Source: Anaerolineaceae bacterium 4572_78 (GTDB taxonomy: Bacteria > Chloroflexota > Anaerolineae > 4572-78). Taken from it: 44,907 nucleotides of DNA. The stretch is from positions 1-44,907 of the forward strand of contig NBMH01000040.1 in assembly GCA_002084875.1 (NCBI GenBank). The letters run 5' to 3'. Below, piece by piece: positions 16,757 to 23,328 of the stretch (within the stretch, counting starts at the first letter, position 1; every line of letters starts with the position of its first letter). The notes beneath the pieces are model-generated. The model had not been told where the DNA came from, made no database searches, and saw only the letters and a list, made by a program, of their open reading frames with translations. A program made the translations under genes and the position numbers.

Positions 16757-17635
16757 ATGGATACATCAAAAATCCAAGAACGTGTTGACCAAGTAAAATG
16801 GTTTCATAGTTTTGAAGTCGTACCTGGTGTCATCACAAAAGGGGTCAGTAAAATGACAGACAGAGTATTTTACTTTGAAATCCCAGAAGACCTAACAGGT
16901 AAACATGTATTAGATATTGGGGCAGCAGATGGCTATTTTAGTTTTTTAGCAGAGACACGTGGAGCAGATGTCGTATCTGTAGATTTATGGCCTCGTCAAA
17001 GCTATTTCATGGCTCATGAGTTACGAAATTCAAAGGCAACATTTCATCACATGAGCATTTATGATATTACTCCCGATTTAGGAATGTTTGACATTGTTTT
17101 TTGCTTTGGTCTATACTACCATCTTAAACATCCTATGTTAGCATTGGAAAAAATTGCCAGCGTAACCAAAGAATATGCCATCATCGAATCGGAAATTTTA
17201 CCTTCTGAGATTGACGAAACTCAACTAATCAGTCAACTTTATCCTGAAGATGGTTTAGGTAAAGACACTACAAATTGGTGGGTACCTACTTATGATACAT
17301 TCGTTGAAACGACACGTGCCGCTGGATTTCCAAATGTTGAAAAAGTAAATCGTTATCATGATAAACGAGGAATTGTAAAAGGATATAAGGGACCTCGGAC
17401 AAGTGGAAAAATACTTGATGAAGACTTGATTATTACAATTGATGTCCCAACTACGAGTGAGATGGTTAGTGGACAACAAAAAGTAACGGGTTGGGCAACT
17501 AGTCAGATTGAACCTGATGGTGGAATTAAGCAATTGACGATATATCTTGATAAAATGGATAGCCCCTCTCATGAATTGGCACTATCGTTCTGTGCCGATA
17601 ATTGTTACTACTGGACAGGAGAAAGCACTGCATAG
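16757..17635 (+). CDS. SAM-dependent methyltransferase, C-terminus frameshifted
   Basis: The first about 215 residues are a class I methyltransferase. The SAM-binding glycine motif is VLDIGAADGYFSF (about 50-62), followed by VVSVDLWP and FDIVFCFGLYYHLKHP, in the style of CmoB/DUF1698 enzymes. Residues about 225-275 look like the start of a Big-like beta domain (VSGQQKVTGWA, QLTIYLDKMD) seen on glycan-cluster proteins. The frame ends at 17635, but a coherent coiled-coil tail continues in the next frame to 17759. The gene therefore probably lost or gained a base near 17600. It likely methylates a sugar or lipid intermediate made by the same operon; substrate unknown. Confidence 0.75.
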   Translation: MDTSKIQERVDQVKWFHSFEVVPGVITKGVSKMTDRVFYFEIPEDLTGKHVLDIGAADGYFSFLAETRGADVVSVDLWPRQSYFMAHELRNSKATFHHMSIYDITPDLGMFDIVFCFGLYYHLKHPMLALEKIASVTKEYAIIESEILPSEIDETQLISQLYPEDGLGKDTTNWWVPTYDTFVETTRAAGFPNVEKVNRYHDKRGIVKGYKGPRTSGKILDEDLIITIDVPTTSEMVSGQQKVTGWATSQIEPDGGIKQLTIYLDKMDSPSHELALSFCADNCYYWTGESTA

Positions 17636-17759
17636 ATTATTTGTCGAAAAAGATGTGGAAATAGCCCGCTTGCAAAACTTAGTTAAAGGTTATGAGCAAG
17701 GACGAGTCATGCGAGCAATGAACTTTGTCAATAAAACGTTGCTGAAGATAAGACGTTGA
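17547..17759 (+). pseudogene. Out-of-frame C-terminal tail of the methyltransferase gene
   Basis: From about 17605 this frame reads EKALHRLFVEKDVEIARLQN and then KGYEQGRVMRAMNFVNKTLL. This basic, helical coiled-coil ending resembles ends of Chloroflexota glycosyltransferase and methyltransferase proteins. It has no ribosome site and overlaps the upstream gene, so it is best read as the displaced 3' end of that gene. Confidence 0.6.
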
Positions 17760-17775
17760 GCAATGTATTTTGCTT

Positions 17776-20700
17776 TCATGTTCCCATCTTCAAACTTTCA
17801 AAAAACGCTTCACAGCGAGTAATAATACCTGTATCAGCCGTATGGTCATCTAATTCTAATTCAAGAAATGGCTTACCTTCCATGATACGGCGAAAGTAGT
17901 TAATTGTAAACGAATCAGGTCCACAGCCAAAACTGGTGACATAAATAGCATGCAAGCGAGGGTCATTTCGAATAAGCATCGCCGCCGACAGAATATCTTG
18001 CCCACTACGCCAAAACATGAAATCGTAACGGTCTGATATGTTAGCGGTTTTTAGCGGTAAATAATCCATCGGAATAGGCAACACTCCCATCTTACGTAGT
18101 TTGTGTGGTAAATCTTGACTAACCCCAAAATCACAAGTGTTATAGCCTCGCCCAACAATAACTGCGGCGGGAATGTTAGGATTAAGATTGGTCAATATTT
18201 CTTGACCGCGTTTGAACAAAGCGTCATAAAAATTGTTTTGGGCAGTCATAGCGATTTTTTCTGCATGTTCAATACGCTTGTATGACATTCCAAGTTCTTT
18301 TGCAAGGTTAGTTAGTTCTTTCTTCTTGGTTTTTTCCCACTGCATGTGCATGGAAAACCTAAGTGGCTTAACGCCTCTTGATTCGATGTCAATTGCGGCT
18401 GTAACCAAGTACGATGTGGCTGGGATATAAGGACAATATTTATTTTCTTCTTGACCTTCGGCGATATTTTCACGATTGATAATACATGGTAGAAATATAG
18501 CATCTACATCTTGGTCTAACAATTCCATGACATGCCCATAAACCAATTTGGCGGGATAACACATTTCTGCAACAGCATGCTCTTTTGTGAGATATGCAAT
18601 TTTTGGATTTGTCATGTCAGACAGGACAATTTCAATATCAAGCTCATCGAAAAGTGTTCGCCAATATGGAAACATATCGTAGTAAATTAAAGTACGTGGA
18701 ATCCCTAGTCGTAAGCGGTTATTTCGTCTGCCATTCGGGGCGATGTAATTCCCCGTTAAGGTTTCATGTCTTTCAGCAAAAAAATCAGGGATGTCATGAT
18801 GTTTATGCTTTTTGCGTCCTTTCTCTTCGAAAATATCACATCTAGCCCCGTAGAAAATCGGAGCCTCATCGGCAATAGTAACACGATTTATTTCGCACAG
18901 ATTTGGGCATGCCTGACAGATAAATGATTTTGTTTGATAATGGCGTTTGCTTAGGTCAAAGCCGCTAAATTTAGTAGTAACTTTATTTCCTAACTTATTC
19001 ATCTCTTCCATCGCCAAAATAGCGGCACCAATTGCTCCCGTTATGTCATGATGAGGCGGAACAGTAATAGTACGTTTCGTTATTTCTTGGAAGGCAGACA
19101 CAACGCTATCATTCCAAGCGACCCCTCCTTGAAAGAAAATATTTTTGCCGACATGACGATTACCGACGACGCGATTGAGATAATTTTCCACGATGGCATA
19201 AGCTAAACCTGCTGTTAAATCATCGACCTTCGCTCCTTGTTGTTGATGGTGTACCAAATCAGACTCCATGAAAACTGTACAGCGTTCTCCCAAAGCGGCT
19301 GGACATTTTGAGCAAAATGCCTGTTGACTAAAATCACGTTCAATGTTAATTTCTAATTTGTCAGCTTGTTCCTCCAAAAATGAACCCGTCCCAGCCGCAC
19401 AAGCACTGTTCATGGCAAAATTGACCACTGCTCCATTATTGATGCTGATGTATTTGCTGTCCTGTCCACCAATCTCAAAAATGGTATCTACCGTAGGGTC
19501 AAAGGCAATGGCTGCTCGGGCTTGAGCCGTGATTTCACTGCGAACAACATCTCCCCCGACAAAATCAGCCGTGAGATAACGCCCTGACCCTGTTGTGCCT
19601 ACGCCCATGATTTCGACGTTATCGCCGACTTCTTGACCAATTTCTATTAAACCTTGTCGGACAATTTCCAATGGTTTGCCGACCGTGTACAAATATCGTC
19701 GAGCCACCACATTTTTCTGTTCGTCAATCAAAACTACTTTGGTCGTAATTGAGCCGACATCAATACCCAAATAAACAGGTTTACGTTCATTCCTGTTTGA
19801 TTTGATGGAGTCAAGTGAGATGGTTAATGGCTTTCGATTGGCAAACATGACATCTTTTGTCGGCAAAGGAGGCATGCTTTTATGCGTACTTCGTTTGGTG
19901 TGCAGATATTCTTGCAAGGGAGCAAAGCCTTTAAATGGAATAAATTTCCCCTCGATTTCTTCATCTATTGTCATGAGAGCTGTACCGAGTGCGGGCATGA
20001 GATGACGATGTTCGGGGATAATCAACTCGCCGTGTTTTAATTTTAACACTTTTTCAAATGCTTGAACTACACCTTGATTGTATGAAACACCACCTTGAAA
20101 AATAATCGGTGGAATAAACGATTTCCCTTTGCCGATGACACTTTTGAAATTACGGGCTAATGCCATGCCCAAACCTGCTAAAATGTCAGGCAGGGGAGTG
20201 CCTTTTTGTTGCAAATGAATCATGTCAGATTTAGCAAAAACGGTACATCGTCCAGCAATACGAGCCGCATTTTCTGACTGCATGGCAAGTTGGGCAAATT
20301 GATTTTCAATTGAGATGCCTAATCGTTCTGCTTGTTGGTCTAAAAAAGACCCCGTCCCAGCGGCACAGACATTGTTCATTGCCATGTCGACCAAAATCAT
20401 TTTGCCCATCTTCTCATCCCATGCCACCGATATGAATTTGCTATCTTGTCCACCAATTTCGACGACAGTTCGAGCCTGTGGATGAAATTCGCCCACAGAA
20501 CGAGTTTGAGCAATTAATTCGTTGATATGTTGTCCGCCGATGAGTTCGGCTGTGGGACCGCCACCTGAGCCTGTCAGACCTACCCCGACAATATGTGACT
20601 CTAAATCCTCAAGGGTTAAATGAAATTCATGAGCAATCGACTTAGCTTCTTTTAATAAAGTGCGGCGAGGTTGTCCACGTGAGCGTAGATAACGCCAAGC

Positions 20701-20784
20701 TAATAAATGTCGTTGCTTATCCAATACCACAATTTTAACTGTCGTTGAGCCGATATCAACACCCAAGTAAATATTATTTATCAT
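17776..20784 (-). CDS. Double acyl-CoA dehydratase activase (BadF/BadG/HgdC type) with DUF2229
   Basis: This 1002-residue protein has two tandem ASKHA ATPase domains (about 5-265 and 335-600). Each has the phosphate loop GVDIGSTT / GIDVGSIT, an EIGGQDSK motif, the cluster cysteine in CAAGTGSFL, and a second Cys in RCTVF. Known activases bind one [4Fe-4S] between two subunits and use ATP to drive an electron into a 2-hydroxyacyl-CoA dehydratase or benzoyl-CoA reductase; here both halves are on one chain. The remainder (about 640-1000, CQACPNLCEINRV, GIPRTLIYYDMFPYW, SFGCGPDS) is DUF2229/HgdB-like and may bind a second cluster. No separate dehydratase subunits are in the window. The promoter is at 20816-20844. 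Proteins of this type are often longer, so the C-terminus may be short. Confidence 0.85.
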   Translation of the reverse strand: MINNIYLGVDIGSTTVKIVVLDKQRHLLAWRYLRSRGQPRRTLLKEAKSIAHEFHLTLEDLESHIVGVGLTGSGGGPTAELIGGQHINELIAQTRSVGEFHPQARTVVEIGGQDSKFISVAWDEKMGKMILVDMAMNNVCAAGTGSFLDQQAERLGISIENQFAQLAMQSENAARIAGRCTVFAKSDMIHLQQKGTPLPDILAGLGMALARNFKSVIGKGKSFIPPIIFQGGVSYNQGVVQAFEKVLKLKHGELIIPEHRHLMPALGTALMTIDEEIEGKFIPFKGFAPLQEYLHTKRSTHKSMPPLPTKDVMFANRKPLTISLDSIKSNRNERKPVYLGIDVGSITTKVVLIDEQKNVVARRYLYTVGKPLEIVRQGLIEIGQEVGDNVEIMGVGTTGSGRYLTADFVGGDVVRSEITAQARAAIAFDPTVDTIFEIGGQDSKYISINNGAVVNFAMNSACAAGTGSFLEEQADKLEINIERDFSQQAFCSKCPAALGERCTVFMESDLVHHQQQGAKVDDLTAGLAYAIVENYLNRVVGNRHVGKNIFFQGGVAWNDSVVSAFQEITKRTITVPPHHDITGAIGAAILAMEEMNKLGNKVTTKFSGFDLSKRHYQTKSFICQACPNLCEINRVTIADEAPIFYGARCDIFEEKGRKKHKHHDIPDFFAERHETLTGNYIAPNGRRNNRLRLGIPRTLIYYDMFPYWRTLFDELDIEIVLSDMTNPKIAYLTKEHAVAEMCYPAKLVYGHVMELLDQDVDAIFLPCIINRENIAEGQEENKYCPYIPATSYLVTAAIDIESRGVKPLRFSMHMQWEKTKKKELTNLAKELGMSYKRIEHAEKIAMTAQNNFYDALFKRGQEILTNLNPNIPAAVIVGRGYNTCDFGVSQDLPHKLRKMGVLPIPMDYLPLKTANISDRYDFMFWRSGQDILSAAMLIRNDPRLHAIYVTSFGCGPDSFTINYFRRIMEGKPFLELELDDHTADTGIITRCEAFFESLKMGT

Positions 20785-20797
20785 GTAATTACCTCAA

Positions 20798-20992
20798 TTA
20801 CCATTTAATAATAATATTTTACATGAACACCATATTTTTGTCAAACTGAAAAGAGGATTAAACAAAAAACAAGTTTTTTCGCTCCATTGGGTCATACAGA
20901 CCTGTCAGGTTTAAAACCCTGACAGGTCTCAATATAATTAATCTGAAACAAGAAAGGTTTTTAAAACCTTTCTTGTTTTTATCTAAACCAAG
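20798..20992. repeat. Segmental duplication copy 1 (activase promoter plus palindromic modules)
   Basis: This matches 21675-21842 closely. It includes the activase promoter, AAGAGGATTAAACAAAAAACA, module B (20898-20929, AGACCTGTCAGG with inverted arm) and module C (20946-20978, AAACAAGAAAGG with inverted arm). Copy 2 lacks the left arm of module B. The two copies are direct repeats around a two-gene cassette. Confidence 0.85.
20816..20844 (-). promoter_or_regulatory. Consensus sigma70 promoter of activase gene
   Basis: On the minus strand TTGACA (20844-20839), a 17-nt spacer and TAAAAT (20821-20816) lie about 32 nt before the ATG at 20784. An identical arrangement sits in the duplicated copy at 21691-21719. 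Confidence 0.7.
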
Positions 20993-21073
20993 AAAGCGAC
21001 CATGTTCTTTTACAATCTTAGCCACTGGCTCGGCTATGTAGAGTGTTGCCATGATTTGTTGGCAATACTATGA

Positions 21074-21463
21074 CTATCTTTCTAATGCAGATATAACATG
21101 AGTTGGTATATCAGGTATGACTGTTGGGATATTAATATAGTGTAGTTTTTCTTGACATTCAACCACTGCATCAAACAAAACGGTTTTGTCATCCACCAAT
21201 TCATCAATATCGGCTAATTCCATGCCATACTCTATTACCTCAATAATCAAAGCATCATACCTTTGTTCATCACATAATAACAAAACATCAGGATTAAACA
21301 AAATATTTTCAGCTTGTCTGATAGTAATTTTATTCTCCTGCAATCCTTTCAATAGCCCATAAGCCAATGATACCATTATAGGTCGGCTACTCTCTTTACC
21401 AATCAACCGAAAAAATGCGGCTAATGGTAAACGGTTAACTAATAATTCGTTTGATTTTAACAT
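21074..21463 (-). CDS. DUF3969-like putative immunity protein
   Basis: This 129-residue, acidic, mostly helical protein has the pattern AYGLLKGLQENKITIRQAE, then NILFNPDVLLL and YGMELADIDEL. It resembles DUF3969 proteins (short proteins often next to polymorphic-toxin fragments); this is from memory of the family pattern and is tentative. Its start overlaps the end of the upstream 53-residue gene by 29 nt, indicating translational coupling. An immunity or antitoxin role is inferred from that pairing and its acidity. It lies between two direct repeats and is transcribed from the duplicated promoter at 21691-21719. Confidence 0.5.
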   Translation of the reverse strand: MLKSNELLVNRLPLAAFFRLIGKESSRPIMVSLAYGLLKGLQENKITIRQAENILFNPDVLLLCDEQRYDALIIEVIEYGMELADIDELVDDKTVLFDAVVECQEKLHYINIPTVIPDIPTHVISALER

Positions 21464-21596
21464 TAAACACCTCTCCTGATACGTGTTGAAAATAATGTAT
21501 TTCTACGCCACCTGTACCGATAGCATATATTTTTTGCCAACCTTCGGGAACTTTACCTGTGTCATGAACTGATTTGAATGTTTGCTTAATTGTCAT
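21435..21596 (-). CDS. Small toxin-fragment-like protein (53 residues)
   Basis: I choose the ATG at 21596 (MTIKQTF), with GGAAAG a few nt upstream. The longer frame to 21740 runs into the duplicated promoter region and looks non-coding. The end EIHYFQHVSGEVFNVKIK resembles the last strands of C-terminal toxin modules of polymorphic toxins, with little room for a full catalytic domain. It may be an orphan toxin tip, or a small protein that needs the overlapping DUF3969-like partner. No family is assigned. Confidence 0.45.
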   Translation of the reverse strand: MTIKQTFKSVHDTGKVPEGWQKIYAIGTGGVEIHYFQHVSGEVFNVKIKRIIS

Positions 21597-21674
21597 GTTT
21601 CTTTCCATGTTTATCGAAACCGATGCAAGAAAACCACTGACACCATAATAGCTTTGGTGGGTAGTTGACCTATC

Positions 21675-21842
21675 ATTACCCTTTAATAATATTTTACATG
21701 AACACCATATTGTTGTCAAACTGAAAAGAGGATTAAACAAAAAACAAGTTTTTTCGCTTCATTGGGTCATGACAGGTCTCAAGGTAATTAATCTGAAACA
21801 AGAAAGGTTTTAAAAACCTTTCTTGTTTTTATCCAAACCAAG
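21675..21842. repeat. Segmental duplication copy 2 upstream of the cassette
   Basis: This is a near-copy of 20798-20992: ATTACC, TTTAATAATATTTTACATG, GTCAAACTGAAAAGAGG, module C at 21796-21828. Relative to copy 1 about 25 nt are missing, including the left arm of module B, and only GACAGGTCT remains. Confidence 0.85.
21691..21719 (-). promoter_or_regulatory. Duplicated activase-type promoter driving the cassette
   Basis: The minus strand has TTGACA (21719-21714), a 17-nt spacer and TAAAAT (21696-21691), about 95 nt before the small gene start at 21596. It matches the activase promoter except for scattered changes in the spacer. Confidence 0.6.
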
Positions 21843-21905
21843 CAATTCATTCTCAAGGCGGCAAGTGCATGACTTATCATAAAAGGTATTGAATTTCTTA
21901 TTCGT

Positions 21906-22316
21906 TCAAATAAACACAGATACAGACACATTAAACCGCTTGCTTAATGCTCTAATCTGCCTTACATCCAATTCCCTATCACCGTTTAATATATCGGAAA
22001 CAATATCATGACTACCGAGTTCTGGTAAATCATCATGTTTCAAATTGTATTCTGACATAAAGTGTTTCAACACAGAAACGGGGTCTGATTCTGGTTCAGA
22101 GACGTATTGGTCTTCATAAGTCTCTACCAATACCCCCAAAACATCCATCAGGTTTGCTAGAAGATGAACCTCATTATCTCGAACAATATCGGTTATTTCA
22201 TCAAGTAGGGTAACAATCTGATTATATTTATATTCATTTGTCGGCACAAAAATAAATTGAGCAGTTTGCTCAAAACTCCTGGTAATTTTAGGTTGTAATA
22301 TTTTCATCTTTTCCAT
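21906..22316 (-). CDS. higA: HigA-type antitoxin (XRE helix-turn-helix)
   Basis: At 136 residues this matches the length and layout of Escherichia coli K-12-type HigA. An N-terminal helical toxin-binding part (about 1-75) precedes a C-terminal XRE helix-turn-helix (about 80-136) with LKHDDLPELGSHDIVSDIL and RALSKRFNVSVSVF. It would neutralise HigB and repress the operon. The start overlaps the end of higB by 13 nt, giving the toxin-first order typical of higBA. A second ATG three codons in is equally possible. Confidence 0.85.
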   Translation of the reverse strand: MEKMKILQPKITRSFEQTAQFIFVPTNEYKYNQIVTLLDEITDIVRDNEVHLLANLMDVLGVLVETYEDQYVSEPESDPVSVLKHFMSEYNLKHDDLPELGSHDIVSDILNGDRELDVRQIRALSKRFNVSVSVFI

Positions 22317-22591
22317 TTGTTTTTGTCATACTCCTTATGAGTTAAAATGCCTCGAATGTATACTTTTTTTCTATTGAAATGAATGGCGGTAATTAATCTG
22401 TATTTGTTACCACTAATATTGAAAACAATAAAACCATCAACATAATCAGCACTAGAAAAGTGTTGTTTGAGTTCAGCTAGAGAATTGTAATTTGTTCTCT
22501 TGACAATCTGATACCAATTATCAAGCGATGTTTTACTGTCAGGGTATGTCCTGGTAAAGTCTTTAATGCGTTTACGAGTGATAATATGCAT
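22304..22591 (-). CDS. higB: HigB-type mRNA interferase toxin
   Basis: This 95-residue basic protein of the RelE/HigB superfamily starts MHIITRKRIKDF and ends YIRGILTHKEYDKNKW, both characteristic of the E. coli K-12 HigB subgroup. These toxins bind the ribosome and cleave mRNA in the A site. The internal FIVFNISGNKYRLITAI strands fit the microbial RNase fold, and the late His/Lys (THKEYD) are the usual catalytic surface. The ATG has almost no leader sequence and no clear ribosome site. It is first gene of the higBA operon. Confidence 0.88.
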   Translation of the reverse strand: MHIITRKRIKDFTRTYPDSKTSLDNWYQIVKRTNYNSLAELKQHFSSADYVDGFIVFNISGNKYRLITAIHFNRKKVYIRGILTHKEYDKNKWKR

Positions 22592-22641
22592 GTATAGTAA
22601 ATTCCATTGTCATATCAATTATTTTATTCGATAACACAGCT

Positions 22642-22669
22642 ATTATATCACAAAACCACCATATCCCAA
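22642..22669 (-). promoter_or_regulatory. Possible higBA promoter
   Basis: The minus strand has TTGGGA (22669-22664), a 16-nt spacer and TATAAT (22647-22642), about 50 nt before higB. HigA would be expected to bind here, but no obvious palindromic operator is seen. Confidence 0.4.
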
Positions 22670-22709
22670 AAAAGCCATTTACACCCCTCCCCTTCATGAA
22701 AACCTTACT

Positions 22710-22844
22710 GGAGCGTCAAAGCTTGCTTTGACATGAAAAAGCAAACTTTTTCGCTCCATTGGGTCATACAGACCTGTCATGTTTAAAACCCTGACAGGTC
22801 TCAAGGTAATTAATCTGAAACAAGAAAGGTTTTAAAAACCTTTC
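22710..22844. repeat. Composite palindromic repeat, modules A-B-C in series
   Basis: Module A (22710-22757, GGAGCGTCAAAGCTTGCTTT to TCGCTCC), module B (22770-22801, GACCTGTCATG with GACAGGTC arm) and module C (22818-22844, AAACAAGAAAGG, right arm truncated at CCTTTC) follow each other. This is the most complete copy of the family in the window. The 737-bp interval 22592-23328 holds this, three hairpins, a tandem repeat and another A module, and no gene. Confidence 0.8.
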
Positions 22845-22869
22845 ACCCACACCCCTAACCCCTCCCCCT

Positions 22870-22975
22870 CGTTCCAATGCTCTGCGTTGGAACGCATACT
22901 GAGACGCTCTGCGTCCGGATTAGGCAATGGACGCAGAGCGTCCAAATATGTGTTACTACGCGGGAGCGTAGTAAC
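22870..22975. repeat. Cluster of three strong hairpins
   Basis: Hairpin 1 is 22870-22894 (CGTTCCAA / TTGGAACG). Hairpin 2 is 22903-22942 (GACGCTCTGCGTCC with an exact 14-bp complement, 12-nt loop). Hairpin 3 is 22952-22975 (GTTACTACGC GGGA GCGTAGTAAC, a 10-bp stem with GGGA loop). The phrase CTCTGCGT recurs in hairpins 1 and 2. They look like REP-type palindromic elements, not a terminator, because no T-run follows. Confidence 0.75.
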
Positions 22976-22995
22976 AAGAGAACAAGAGAGAGAGT

Positions 22996-23053
22996 GAATA
23001 ATTACAGAAGGGGAGTGATTCCCCGAATAATTACAGAAGGGGAGTGATTCCCC
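22996..23053. repeat. Two perfect 29-bp tandem repeats
   Basis: Unit 22996-23024 and unit 23025-23053 are identical (GAATAATTACAGAAG then GGGAGTGATTCCCC). Each ends in a GGGGA-GTGAT-TCCCC inverted repeat. With two units and no spacers it is not a CRISPR array. Confidence 0.85.
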
Positions 23054-23225
23054 TCTCCCTGTGGGGGAGGGGTGAACGGTTACTGCTTTTTCATATCAAG
23101 CAGGTTTCTTGACGCTCCATGAATTGCTGTTTTGATTCAAATATTCTTTTGTTAATAAAATCAATTGTGTTTGCCTTGTTTTGGTTTTTGTAGTATACTG
23201 GTTTTGTGGTACAATAAAATAAATT

Positions 23226-23276
23226 GGAGCGTCAAAGCTTGCTTTGACATGAAAAAGCAAGTTTTGAACAGCCCCA
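23226..23276. repeat. Dispersed repeat module A, fused to AACAGCCCC
   Basis: GGAGCGTCAAAGCTTGCTTT, then ACATGAAAAAGCAAG, then TTTTGAACAGCCCCAGG. It is followed by GGGGTGAACGGTTAC, which also occurs at 23068-23082. It lies 50-100 bp upstream of the cytochrome gene start. Confidence 0.75.
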
Positions 23277-23328
23277 GGTTAGGGCGGGGTGAACGGTTAC
23301 AAATTATTATGTTCCCAAAAGGAGTACT

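Noticed and set aside
20858..21052. 64-codon minus-strand frame starting MATLYIAEPVAKIVKEH
   Set aside because: The first about 30 codons look protein-like, but the rest is palindromic modules B and C. It may be a gene tip overwritten by the repeat; support is too weak for a CDS.
21597..21740. N-terminal extension of the 53-residue gene
   Set aside because: The region contains the duplicated promoter and repeat, so translation through it is unlikely.
22996..23053. Possible CRISPR repeats
   Set aside because: Only two directly abutting 29-bp units, no spacers and no cas genes.
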